Shown piece after piece: positions 8,854 through 17,369 of a DNA stretch of 54,027 bases. The DNA is from Acidobacteriota bacterium (GTDB lineage Bacteria > Acidobacteriota > Terriglobia > UBA7540), in assembly GCA_003165315.1 (NCBI GenBank), contig PLSX01000249.1, positions 1 to 54,027 on the forward strand. Direction: 5' to 3'. The notes beneath the pieces are model-generated. The model was not told the DNA's origin, searched no databases, and saw only the letters and a list, made by a program, of their open reading frames with translations. The translations under genes were made by a program, and so were the position numbers. Positions within the stretch are counted from its first letter, which is position 1. Each line of letters begins with the position of its first letter.

Positions 8854-9843
8854 ATGGTGTCCTTGATAACAGGTGGCGCGGGATTTATCGGGTCGCACCT
8901 GGCGGAAGCCCTGCTTTTACGCGGAGACCGGGTGATCATCCTGGACGATCTCAGTACCGGGTCGGTTGATAACCTCAGCCATTTACGCTCCAATGGCGCC
9001 TTAAAGTGCTTCTTTGACAGCGTCATGAATCGCCACCTCCTGGCCGAGGTGGTGGATGAGTCTGACGTGGTCTACCACCTGGCGGCTGCGGTGGGGGTAC
9101 GTCGCATCATTGAAAGCCCCGTCCGAACCATTGAAACCAACGTCAAAGGGACGGAACTGGTCTTGGAGGCAGCGGCCAAAAAGAAGAAGCTGGTTTTCCT
9201 AGCCTCCACCTCCGAGGTTTACGGCAAAAACACCAAGGTTCCCTTTACCGAAGGGGACGACGTGACGCTGGGCCCCACGGTGAAGTCGCGGTGGTCTTAT
9301 GCCACTTCCAAGGCATTGGATGAGTTCCTGGCGCTGGCTTACTGGAAGGAAAAGCGGCTGCCCGTGGTGATTGGCAGGTTGTTCAACACCGTCGGCCCCC
9401 GGCAGAGCGGCCGGTATGGCATGGTGCTGCCCACGTTCGTGTCCCAGGCCCTGGAGGGCCAGCCCTTGACAGTTTATGGAACGGGCAAGCAGAGCCGGTG
9501 CTTTGGTTACGTGGGCGATGCGGTTGAAGCTATCCTGAAGCTGATGGCGACGGACCGCGCCGTGGGCGAAGTCGTCAACATCGGTAACGACGAAGAGATC
9601 AGCATTGATGGTCTGGCGGCGCTGGTGAAGGAAAGAACGGAAAGTGCCTCGCCGATTGAATTCATCCCGTACGACCAGGCCTATGAGCCGGGCTTTGAGG
9701 ACATGGCCCGCCGGGTTCCCTCCGTGGAGAAGCTCTTGCAACTTACCGGCTTCCGGCTTTCGACACCACTCAGCATTATCATCGACAAAGTGGCAAATTA
9801 TGTCGAGTCACGAAGGGAATTGGTTCGACCCGTCGAAGTCTGA
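8854..9843 (+). CDS. NAD-dependent sugar-nucleotide epimerase/dehydratase (extended SDR)
   Basis: The 329-residue protein opens with the NAD-binding motif TGGAGFIGSH (residues 6-15). It has the extended-SDR catalytic pair Tyr149 and Lys153 in SYATSK, a TSEVYG segment and a GPRQSGRYGMVLPTF substrate loop. The length is right for GalE, UDP-glucuronate decarboxylase and related enzymes. It makes an activated sugar for the polysaccharide in the cytoplasm. The loop resembles the decarboxylase/4-epimerase branch more than GDP-mannose dehydratases, but I cannot fix the substrate. The start is ATG at 8854 with AAGGAGGG nine bases upstream. It is separated from the kinase gene by the palindromic repeat at 8687-8809. 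Confidence 0.9.
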   Translation: MVSLITGGAGFIGSHLAEALLLRGDRVIILDDLSTGSVDNLSHLRSNGALKCFFDSVMNRHLLAEVVDESDVVYHLAAAVGVRRIIESPVRTIETNVKGTELVLEAAAKKKKLVFLASTSEVYGKNTKVPFTEGDDVTLGPTVKSRWSYATSKALDEFLALAYWKEKRLPVVIGRLFNTVGPRQSGRYGMVLPTFVSQALEGQPLTVYGTGKQSRCFGYVGDAVEAILKLMATDRAVGEVVNIGNDEEISIDGLAALVKERTESASPIEFIPYDQAYEPGFEDMARRVPSVEKLLQLTGFRLSTPLSIIIDKVANYVESRRELVRPVEV

Positions 9844-9848
9844 GCCCC

Positions 9849-9887
9849 GCATGCAGTTCTGCAGAATTGAAAATTAGAATTGCATGC
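9849..9887 (+). promoter_or_regulatory. Stem-loop after the epimerase gene
   Basis: GCATGCAGTTC (9849-9859) pairs with GAATTGCATGC (9877-9887) through 11 pairs including one G-U, with a 17-base loop. No T-run follows, so terminator function is doubtful. It starts five bases after the epimerase stop codon. Confidence 0.35.
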
Positions 9888-10007
9888 AAACGGTTGATTT
9901 GGTTTCTGCCGTTCGTTACAAAGTACGGGCTCCTCGATGCCTGTGCTGTAAAGTTAGTTGGTATTGAGCTTTTGCAATCAACAAGAATTTATGGTACAAA
10001 ATGTCCT

Positions 10008-11702
10008 ATGAGTCGAATACTGCTGCTTAGACCACCATCTGTGTTTTCGGCTTCTACCTACAGCGCTCCGGTGACGATGCCGCTTGCGAATGCGTACTTG
10101 GCCGCGAACTTGCTAAGACATGGACATTCGGTCACTAACTTGGACGCGCTAGGCGAGGATATCGATCATATCGATGTATCTTATGATCCGCACGTGCGAT
10201 ATCGCGGACTTTCCACACCCAATATTCTAGACCGAATCACCGAACGGCCCGATGGAATCGGCGTCTCCGTGATGTTCTCCCAGGACTGGCCGCACATCGA
10301 AGACATGATTAATGCCATTCGCGCCAAATTCCCCAGCGTGCCTATTCTTGCCGGTGGTGAACACCCCACAGCGGCAGGAGAATATGTCCTACGTTCATGT
10401 CCTGCCGTCACCCAAGTGGCGCTGGGTGAAGGAGAAGAAACCGTCGTCGAATGGGCAGAGTGGCTCGACGGTAAACGCAAATTGGAGGATGTCGGAGGAA
10501 TTCAGTATTTGGGCTCTGACGGCAACTTGAAGTCAAATGTTAGGCGAGATCGCATTCGCGACGTAGACCAATTACCCTGGCCAGCCTGGCACCTCTTCGA
10601 TCTTGAACCGTACTTTCGGGTGGGCGAAGGTCATGGCGTCGAGCGCGGGCGCAGCATGCCGCTGGTCGCTACGCGGGGATGCCCGTATCAGTGTACGTTT
10701 TGCTCCAGTCCCTTCATGTGGACAACTCGTTACGTGATGCGCGCCATTCCCGACGTTGTGGATGAGATCGAGCACTACATGAAACATTATCGTGCCGAGA
10801 ACATTGACTTTTTCGATCTCACGGCCGTTGTCAAGAAGGATTGGATTCTCAGTTTCTGCGCAGAGATCAAGCGGCGTGGACTCAAACTTTCCTGGCAATT
10901 GCCCAGCGGAACGCGGTCCGAAGTTATGGATGCGGAAGTGCTAGCTGCGATGGCGTCAGCCGGTTGCCTCAACGTCACCTATGCCCCCGAAAGCGGGTCG
11001 GTGCGCACCCTGAAGGAAATTAAGAAAAAGGTTAAGCTGCCCCGGTTGTTTGAGTCTATTCGCTACGCCAAACGCGAGGGTATCTTTGTTAAGTGTAATC
11101 TGATTATTGGCTTCCCTCGCGAAACGCGCTGGGATATGCTGCAAACCTTGTGGCTGGCGATTAAGGCCGCTATTTTGGGTGTCGATGACGTCGGACTTTT
11201 CGCCTATTCGCCCTACCCCGGATCGGAACTTTACGAATATTTACTAGGCACGGGAGCCATCCCGAAAATGGATCGCGATTACTTCACTTCGCTGATGACC
11301 TTTATGGACCTCAAGCAATCCTCGAACTATTGCGAAAACGTCGGCGAGGTCGAGATTGCAGTGTACCGCCTGATTGGTATGTCCGCGTTCTATGGCCTTG
11401 CCTACCTGCTCCGTCCCGCGCGTATTCGCCGGGCGATCCGGAATTACCGCGCTGGCCGATCAGACACGGTATTCGAGGAGCGCTTGTTTGCGCTACTTCA
11501 CCGCAGGAAGTTAGAGCGTGAACGGAATCGACCAGTCCCCCCTCAGCTTTTCTCCCCAGTCGCCTCAAGAGGCACAGATATATTGGAAAACAGCAAGAAT
11601 CCCCAATTACCAGTCGACAGTCTGGGATTTGCATCTGGCTCCCCCGAACCCGAAATTTCTAAATCTAGCTCTGCGGTTTCACTACCGCATCGCGGCGTGT
11701 AA
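10008..11702 (+). CDS. B12-binding-domain radical SAM protein
   Basis: From ATG at 10008 the protein has 564 residues. The first 150 or so resemble a cobalamin-binding Rossmann domain (RILLLRPP at the start, then LAGGEHPTA). The radical SAM core carries the iron-sulphur motif C225-X3-C229-X2-C232 within TRGCPYQCTFCSS. Members do methylations, ring closures or rearrangements in cobalamin- and SAM-dependent ways. Here the substrate may be a sugar, a lipid carrier or another glycan part. A TTG at 9867 would extend the reading frame by 47 residues, but that piece has no domain match and crosses the hairpin at 9849-9887, so I prefer 10008. The last 60 residues are low-complexity. It is an uncommon enzyme for a polysaccharide locus. 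Confidence 0.85.
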   Translation: MSRILLLRPPSVFSASTYSAPVTMPLANAYLAANLLRHGHSVTNLDALGEDIDHIDVSYDPHVRYRGLSTPNILDRITERPDGIGVSVMFSQDWPHIEDMINAIRAKFPSVPILAGGEHPTAAGEYVLRSCPAVTQVALGEGEETVVEWAEWLDGKRKLEDVGGIQYLGSDGNLKSNVRRDRIRDVDQLPWPAWHLFDLEPYFRVGEGHGVERGRSMPLVATRGCPYQCTFCSSPFMWTTRYVMRAIPDVVDEIEHYMKHYRAENIDFFDLTAVVKKDWILSFCAEIKRRGLKLSWQLPSGTRSEVMDAEVLAAMASAGCLNVTYAPESGSVRTLKEIKKKVKLPRLFESIRYAKREGIFVKCNLIIGFPRETRWDMLQTLWLAIKAAILGVDDVGLFAYSPYPGSELYEYLLGTGAIPKMDRDYFTSLMTFMDLKQSSNYCENVGEVEIAVYRLIGMSAFYGLAYLLRPARIRRAIRNYRAGRSDTVFEERLFALLHRRKLERERNRPVPPQLFSPVASRGTDILENSKNPQLPVDSLGFASGSPEPEISKSSSAVSLPHRGV

Positions 11703-11827
11703 TACTCTCTTTTCAGTAATGCTTCAAGTGAGACTTTTCGCCCTCCCGTCCATCCCGCCCGGGACTTCCTGTGGAGGTTGCGGCTCATCCTTTCAGAATC
11801 TTATCGATCCAGAGTGTGGTCAAAAGC

Positions 11828-12841
11828 ATGAACCACAGGTTCCGTCTCTCAGTCGCTGTGCCGGTCCATAACGAGGAGCAGTGTGTACAAGAACTCCTGG
11901 GACGGATTGGAAGTGTGTTGGGCGGTGTTGTTGGGGGGCCGCACCAGATACTGATCATCGATGATGGAAGCTGGGACCGCACGCCGAAACTTCTGGACGA
12001 AGCGGCCCGCCAGGATCCGCGGCTCTCGGTTGTCTCGTTGTCACGCAATTTTGGCCACCAAGCGGCTCTAAGCGCAGCCCTGGATTACGCCACCGGCGAC
12101 GCCTTGGTTTTGATGGATGGAGACCTGCAGGACGCTCCCGAGGCTATCCCCACCTTTATGGCAAAATTCGAAGAAGGCTACGATGTGGTTTATGCCACGC
12201 GCTCGCGCCGGAAGGAAGGCTGGGTTTTGCGCCTTTGTTACTACCTGTTCTATCGTCTCCAGGCCAGGCTCTCCAATATCAGCCTTCCCCTTGATGCTGG
12301 GGATTTTGGCCTGATGTCCCGGCGCGTCGTGGATCAACTTCGCCGCATGCCAGAACGCCAACGCTACCTGCGCGGCCTGCGAAGCTGGGTTGGATTCAGG
12401 CAGATTAGCGTTCCCATCGAGCGGGCGGAGCGGCACTCTGGGAAGAGCAAATATGGTTTTTGGGGGCTGCTGAAGCTGGCTTCAGACGGGATTTTCGCTT
12501 TCTCCACCGTCCCGCTGCGCGCCGCGACCCTAGTAGGGGCAATTGCCATGGGCCTTTCCGCGCTCTACATTATTTATGCGTTATATGCAAAGTTCCTGCT
12601 TCACCATTCGCCCCAGGGGTTCACCTCATTGGTGCTGCTGATCGTCTTCCTTGCCGGGGTCTTGCTGTTCTTCTTGGGGATCATCGGGGAGTACTTGGGA
12701 AGGGTCTACGAGGAACTGAAGGCCCGTCCGATTTACGTGGTCGATAAAATTACCAACTACACCCCCTCGCCTACGGCGAGCCAAACAGGCGCTGCCGAAA
12801 CCGGCGAGTTAAGCGGATTGACGCAAGAGGGAGCCTCATGA
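11828..12841 (+). CDS. GT2 glycosyltransferase, DPM1/ArnC-like (polyprenyl-phosphate sugar synthase type)
   Basis: The 337-residue protein starts with a GT-A fold: SVAVPVHNEE near residue 8, IIDDGSWDRT near 40, and the metal-binding MDGDLQD near 98. The SRNFGHQAALSAALDYA segment is typical of the DPM1/ArnC/GtrB group. Two C-terminal membrane helices (about 229-258 and 268-290) anchor it. Such enzymes move a sugar from a nucleotide to polyprenyl phosphate, giving donors for periplasmic GT-C enzymes. The next gene overlaps by four bases (ATGA), and GT-C-like genes follow, which fits that role. ATG at 11828 begins the domain directly; GTG at 11771 would add 19 unneeded residues. Confidence 0.9.
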   Translation: MNHRFRLSVAVPVHNEEQCVQELLGRIGSVLGGVVGGPHQILIIDDGSWDRTPKLLDEAARQDPRLSVVSLSRNFGHQAALSAALDYATGDALVLMDGDLQDAPEAIPTFMAKFEEGYDVVYATRSRRKEGWVLRLCYYLFYRLQARLSNISLPLDAGDFGLMSRRVVDQLRRMPERQRYLRGLRSWVGFRQISVPIERAERHSGKSKYGFWGLLKLASDGIFAFSTVPLRAATLVGAIAMGLSALYIIYALYAKFLLHHSPQGFTSLVLLIVFLAGVLLFFLGIIGEYLGRVYEELKARPIYVVDKITNYTPSPTASQTGAAETGELSGLTQEGAS

Positions 12842-13446
12842 TATCGCTCGAAACCGTGATGAGCTGGCCTCTGGTGTATCGGGTCTGGATGGCGCCCCAA
12901 GCGGAAAAGAAGTTCGCGCCCATCATTGCCCACAATGATTTAAAACGGGTCAGGCGCGTGCTCGATGTGGGCTGCGGGCCGGGGACCAACGCAGGTCACT
13001 TCCAGAACGTGGATTATCTCGGAATCGATCTGAATAAGCGATACATTGAAAGTGCCAAGCGGTGGTACGGGGATCGCTTTATTTCCGCCGACGCGGCGGA
13101 ATTTGTAGCCGAGCCCAGTGATCGATTCGACTTCATCTTGGTGAACACTTTCCTCCATCACATTGACCTGCCCACGACGCGGCGGATTCTTACGAATCTG
13201 GCGCGACTGCTCACCGAAGACGGACATATCCACATCGTGGAACTGGTGCTTCCTCCCCACGCATCGATCCCGCGCTTCCTGGCCCGAGCGGATCGCGGGA
13301 AATACCCGCGCGCGCAAAATGAGTGGGTCCAGGTATTTCAAGAGAACTTCCAGCAAGTTGCCTTGGAACCATTTCAACTGCATCTATGGGGTCTCACGCT
13401 GTGGGAGTTGGTGTATTTCAAGGGGCGGGTTCAGCGAGCGGAATAA
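12838..13446 (+). CDS. Class I SAM-dependent methyltransferase
   Basis: The 202-residue protein shows the SAM-binding motif I, VLDVGCGPGTN, at about residues 40-50. An acidic second strand YLGIDLNKRYIESAK follows, then an FDFILVNTFLHHID motif IV near 98. This is the compact form of the class I fold with no extra domain, so it probably methylates a small substrate such as a sugar or lipid-linked intermediate. The start overlaps the upstream GT2 stop by four bases, so the two are translationally coupled. The substrate cannot be read from sequence. Confidence 0.88.
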   Translation: MISLETVMSWPLVYRVWMAPQAEKKFAPIIAHNDLKRVRRVLDVGCGPGTNAGHFQNVDYLGIDLNKRYIESAKRWYGDRFISADAAEFVAEPSDRFDFILVNTFLHHIDLPTTRRILTNLARLLTEDGHIHIVELVLPPHASIPRFLARADRGKYPRAQNEWVQVFQENFQQVALEPFQLHLWGLTLWELVYFKGRVQRAE

Positions 13447-13599
13447 AGGTTAAGAACCGCCCAAACACATCTTCTTGCTATTTGCGATCCCACTGTTCCA
13501 CTCAGCCTGGCGCTCTATGCCACTTGCGAGGAATTCAAGCCCAATTTGAATAAAACTAAAGTCTCATGCTGGGGTCTTAGGGAGATCTGGATTAAATAT

Positions 13600-13629
13600 C
13601 ACTTCCGGCGGGTGAACCCGCAGGAAGTG
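13600..13629 (+). promoter_or_regulatory. Stem-loop covering the ribosome binding site of the 13632 gene
   Basis: CACTTCC (13600-13606) pairs with GGAAGTG (13623-13629), and inside it GCGGGT pairs with ACCCGC across a tiny GA turn, with a single G/A mismatch between the two helices. The 3' arm contains the AGGAAG likely to be the ribosome binding site for the TTG at 13632. The folded form would block translation. Confidence 0.5.
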
Positions 13630-13631
13630 GC

Positions 13632-15416
13632 TTGGTTGTGAGTTCCAATTCGGTGTTGCAAATGCTGGGAACGCCTCTGCACAATAATATGATTGATGCA
13701 CATTTGGTTGTGGTTATCGAGGCCTTTTTAGTCATTGTCGGTGCTGCGGCTGCATGGGTGTTCCCAAGTGCTGGAGCAAATTGGTTCCGCCGGGTTGAAA
13801 AGGGGTGTGGTAATCATGCGCGAAGTCGGGGTCTTGCGATTCTAGTTGTGGGATTTCTGGCGCTTGCGGCGCGCGCTGCACTTCTCCCCGTTGAGCCAAT
13901 TCCTCAGCCCAGGGTCCATGACGAGTTCAGCTATTTGCTCGCCGGCGACACGTTCGCTCACGGGCGGCTGACCAATCCCACACACCCCATGTGGGTCCAC
14001 TTCGATACTTTCTATGCCCTTCAGAAACCCACCTATATGTCAATATTCTACCCGGCCCAAGGTTTGGTGCTGGCAGCAGGCCAGGTAGTAGCGGGGCATC
14101 CGTTTTGGGGGGTTTGGTTCAGTGTTGGGGTGATGTGCGCCACTCTCTGCTGGATGCTGCAGGGATGGCTGCCAGCGGGTTGGGCCTTCTTTGGTGGGCT
14201 GCTTGCGGTGTTCCGCTTGGCATTATTCGGCTACTGGGGCACCAGCTACTTCAGCTATTGGGATAACAGCTATTGGGGAGGAGCCGTGGCGGCCACCGGT
14301 GGGGCCTTGGTGTTGGGGGCATTGCCGCGGCTACGGCGGAGCCCACGCGTCGGTCCCTCAATTCTGCTGGGTCTCGGCCTGGCCATCCTGGCGAACAGCC
14401 GACCCTACGAAGGGTTCTTCCTTGGCTTGTCCGTGACCATTGTGGGAGCAGTGTGGCTGCTGGGTAAAAAACGGCCTCCAATAGTGGTGATCCTCAAGCG
14501 AATTGTGGCGCCCTTGCTCCTCGTTCTGGTTCCAACGATCTGCGCAATGGGCTACTACTTCTGGCGCGTCACAGGTAACCCAATTCGCATCCCTTATCTG
14601 GTGAATGTGCAGACTTACGACCCCGTGCCCTATTTCCCTTGGCAATCGATGAGACCCATCCCAGAATATCATCACCAAGTTATAAAAGACTTTTACCTTG
14701 GATGGACCTTGGACGGCTATAACACAGCTCGTGAACACCCATTCAAATCAATCGGTAATGCAACATTACGCCTTGCGACTTTTTTCTTGGGCCCACTATT
14801 GCTAATGCCCGTGGCCGCACTGCTGCTTGCCCACCCTCGGAAGTTCCTTAGTGGTTTGACCAAACCCGGCAAAGCACGCCTGTTGCTAGTTCTTTGCATT
14901 GTGCCGCTATTGGGCACGGCGATGCCGGTGTTTTTTAATCCGCACTATGCGGCGCCTTTGACGGGAGCTTTTTACGCCCTGATAGTCATGGCCATACGCC
15001 ATTTGTGGTTGTGGCAGTGGCACAGCCGACCCATTGGCCGTCAACTGGTGCGGGCGGTGCCAGTATTAGCGGTGGCAATTTTGGTCTTGCACACGAGCGG
15101 TTTGGGGCGCTACTTAGGGATTCCTGCTCCCAGTCGGGACTTTGGTCGGGCCGAAATTCTCACGCACCTTCAGGGGGGCAGAGAAGGCCAGCTTGTCGTC
15201 GTTCAGTACGCTCCAACTCACGATGGCCTCAACGAATGGGTTTTCAATGAGGCCGACATCGATGACGCCAAAGTGGTTTGGGCACGGGACATGGGAGCGT
15301 CCGCCAATGAGGAGTTGATCCGGTACTTCAAGGATCGCCGGGTCTGGCTGCTGGAGGCCGACGATTCGCCCCCCAAACTGCTCCCATACCCCCCGATTGG
15401 GGCAGCGGGTCCTTGA
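13632..15416 (+). CDS. Multi-pass GT-C/GT39-like membrane protein
   Basis: This 594-residue protein has about ten to twelve hydrophobic segments, including one at about 24-46 and one at about 68-86. The first periplasmic loop contains HDEFSYLLAGDTFAHG (about 96-111), an acidic pair in the place where GT-C enzymes keep their catalytic residue. A soluble tail of about 100 residues follows the last helix. It probably uses polyprenyl-phosphate sugar as donor, but family assignment is by architecture. The DPM1-like gene and methyltransferase just upstream could supply the donor. The start is TTG at 13632 with AGGAAG upstream inside a hairpin; ATG codons at 13662 or 13689 are possible alternatives. 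Confidence 0.75.
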   Translation: MVVSSNSVLQMLGTPLHNNMIDAHLVVVIEAFLVIVGAAAAWVFPSAGANWFRRVEKGCGNHARSRGLAILVVGFLALAARAALLPVEPIPQPRVHDEFSYLLAGDTFAHGRLTNPTHPMWVHFDTFYALQKPTYMSIFYPAQGLVLAAGQVVAGHPFWGVWFSVGVMCATLCWMLQGWLPAGWAFFGGLLAVFRLALFGYWGTSYFSYWDNSYWGGAVAATGGALVLGALPRLRRSPRVGPSILLGLGLAILANSRPYEGFFLGLSVTIVGAVWLLGKKRPPIVVILKRIVAPLLLVLVPTICAMGYYFWRVTGNPIRIPYLVNVQTYDPVPYFPWQSMRPIPEYHHQVIKDFYLGWTLDGYNTAREHPFKSIGNATLRLATFFLGPLLLMPVAALLLAHPRKFLSGLTKPGKARLLLVLCIVPLLGTAMPVFFNPHYAAPLTGAFYALIVMAIRHLWLWQWHSRPIGRQLVRAVPVLAVAILVLHTSGLGRYLGIPAPSRDFGRAEILTHLQGGREGQLVVVQYAPTHDGLNEWVFNEADIDDAKVVWARDMGASANEELIRYFKDRRVWLLEADDSPPKLLPYPPIGAAGP

Positions 15417-15475
15417 AGACGACTCGCACGTCGTCGGATGTAAATCCCCGCATCCCCGGTATGTGTCCTTGGCAT

Positions 15476-15504
15476 TTGCTTCATATACTCTAGTTCTATA
15501 TACT
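15476..15504 (+). promoter_or_regulatory. Candidate sigma-70 promoter before the 15593 gene
   Basis: TTGCTT (15476-15481) and TATACT (15499-15504) are separated by 17 bases within an AT-rich island in otherwise GC-rich sequence. A direct repeat of ACTCTAGTT plus TATA lies at 15487-15500 and 15517-15529 and could be an operator. The start codon is about 80 bases downstream. This is a pattern match only. Confidence 0.3.
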
Positions 15505-15592
15505 CGAATATACTTGACTCTAGTTTATATAGCGTGTACAGTTTCCGACCTTCAGGCGCGCGCACTACTAGCTCGCGCATAAGTGAGGGTCT

Positions 15593-17197
15593 ATGGAATC
15601 TCGATCACGTTTCAACCAGGGTCGCATTTGGCATATTGGTGCGATTGTCGCCGCTTTTGCGGCACTTTTTCTGTTGTCGTTGGCCTTCAGGCCGGGCCGG
15701 GAAGTCCTCCAGACGCCCCTTTTGGAGGATAGCTTCTACGTCTTCACCGTTGCCCAACATATCGCCCAGGGTCAGGGCATTGTCATACAAGGCAATACAT
15801 GGACGAATGGCTTCCAGCCGCTGTTCACCTTTCTCTGTGTCCCGGCATTTCTCCTGGCGCGGCAGGACAAGATCCTGGCAATTCGATTCGTCTTCGGGCT
15901 CTCGTGGCTCCTTTATCTCTTGGCAGCTTATTGGGTTGCAGAAATTGGGAGTGACTTTGCCACCGATTCCCCAGAGGATTCACGAAAATTGAAGTGGGCG
16001 GCCATGGCCTTATATCTTGGCGCACCCAGCGTTTTTATTGATCATTTCAACGGTTTGGAAACCGGCTGCCTGCTGGCCGTTTACGCCGGCGCCTGGAGAT
16101 TCTATCAATTACGGGGAGTGGTACGGAAGCGCGATACAATCCTCTTTGGCTTTTTGCTGGGGCTTCTGGTCCTGGCGAGAATTGACGCGGTATTTCTGGT
16201 GATCATCATCTGCCTGCACCAACTGTTTGACGCCGCGATCCCTTCCTGGCAGACGCGAATGGGTAAGTTCCTGACGCTCGCGGGATTGTCCTTCCTCGTG
16301 TCGTCGCCCTGGTGGTTTTACAATCTCCTGGTGTTTCACTCCATCATGCCGACCAGCGGTAAGGCGGAAGCGCAGCTAGGGTTATCAGCCCACAAGCTTA
16401 AATCGATGGCGTCAGCCTGGGACCGCAACCTCTTTCCCTGGTTCTACCTCAACGGGCACGAGTGGCCGTATGGCCTGCCCTGGGGGTCGGTGGTTCGCCT
16501 GCTGATTATGATCGCTTGCCTGGGCTGGGTTTATCATGGTTATCGGCACAGGACCGATGGAGAAATCTCCTTGCGCACTTTCGCCACTGAGACGAATAAA
16601 CGGACACTTCAATTTGCCCAGTGGTTGATCCTGTCCCTGGCGATCCTTGCCTGTTGGTACACCTATACCTCCGGGGCGGCATATTTTTACACCCGGTATT
16701 TGGCGCCGCTGACAATCATTGGAGTGTTGATTGGCATCCAACTCTACTCCATGGTATTCCGATGGAACCCCAGGATTGCCGCGGCAGGAATCACGGGATT
16801 GGCGCTTCCGGTGCTCGTGGTTACGGCGATGCTGTGGCGCGCTGACCGGCTGTTTGCGGGCGCTCCGCACTCGTATCTGCTTGAGCAGGTGCCCCTGGTG
16901 GAGAAGTATGTTCCCCAAGACGCCTGGGTGGCGGCAGGGCAGTCAGGGACTCTGGGCTTCTTCCGGCCCCGGGTCGTGAACGTGGACGGAAAGGTGAATG
17001 GCGACGCGCTGCTATTCCAACACTCCATGCCCGCCTACCTGCGGCAGATTCGTGTGAATTATTTGTGTGACTGGCCGGGCGAAATTCGCCGATACCTGGG
17101 TGACCGGCCGGAAAAGAACGGTTGGCGCCTGATTGCCAGTGGCATCTATTTCCAGATTTGGAAATTTGATGGAGAGAGCGACCATGCAGTTCGGTGA
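15593..17197 (+). CDS. Multi-pass GT-C-like membrane protein
   Basis: The 534-residue product has about ten predicted helices, the first at roughly 14-33. The first outer loop carries LLEDSFYVFTVAQHIAQG (about 44-61) followed by WTNGFQPLF. This combination of an acidic pair and an NGFQPL motif is common in uncharacterised bacterial GT-C-type proteins. A soluble periplasmic tail of about 110 residues ends the protein. It probably transfers a sugar on the periplasmic side of the inner membrane. The start is ATG at 15593 with GAGGG upstream. The gene lies between two other GT-C-like genes, which suggests that several side sugars are added after export. Confidence 0.75.
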   Translation: MESRSRFNQGRIWHIGAIVAAFAALFLLSLAFRPGREVLQTPLLEDSFYVFTVAQHIAQGQGIVIQGNTWTNGFQPLFTFLCVPAFLLARQDKILAIRFVFGLSWLLYLLAAYWVAEIGSDFATDSPEDSRKLKWAAMALYLGAPSVFIDHFNGLETGCLLAVYAGAWRFYQLRGVVRKRDTILFGFLLGLLVLARIDAVFLVIIICLHQLFDAAIPSWQTRMGKFLTLAGLSFLVSSPWWFYNLLVFHSIMPTSGKAEAQLGLSAHKLKSMASAWDRNLFPWFYLNGHEWPYGLPWGSVVRLLIMIACLGWVYHGYRHRTDGEISLRTFATETNKRTLQFAQWLILSLAILACWYTYTSGAAYFYTRYLAPLTIIGVLIGIQLYSMVFRWNPRIAAAGITGLALPVLVVTAMLWRADRLFAGAPHSYLLEQVPLVEKYVPQDAWVAAGQSGTLGFFRPRVVNVDGKVNGDALLFQHSMPAYLRQIRVNYLCDWPGEIRRYLGDRPEKNGWRLIASGIYFQIWKFDGESDHAVR

Positions 17198-17239
17198 AGT
17201 GGGCGCATCCATCGAGACCTTTATAGAGGGCGACATAAA

Positions 17240-17290
17240 TTGTAGCGTCGATCTCCGATCGACGGCGGCGGTCGGAGACCGCCGCTACAA
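17240..17290. repeat. REP-like double hairpin element
   Basis: TTGTAGCG (17240-17247) and CGCTACAA (17283-17290) bound two adjacent perfect hairpins. One spans 17246-17264 (8-bp stem, TCC loop) and the other 17265-17285 (9-bp stem, GGA loop). The second is nearly the inverted copy of the first. This is the shape of a dispersed REP/BIME-type palindrome. It lies 42 bases after the stop of the 15593 gene. Confidence 0.75.
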
Positions 17291-17369
17291 CCAGATGCAC
17301 AATGACTTATGTCGCTCAGTATAGCTGTCCTGATTCGCCACTAGCCCGGATAACGTCGCTACTTATTTA

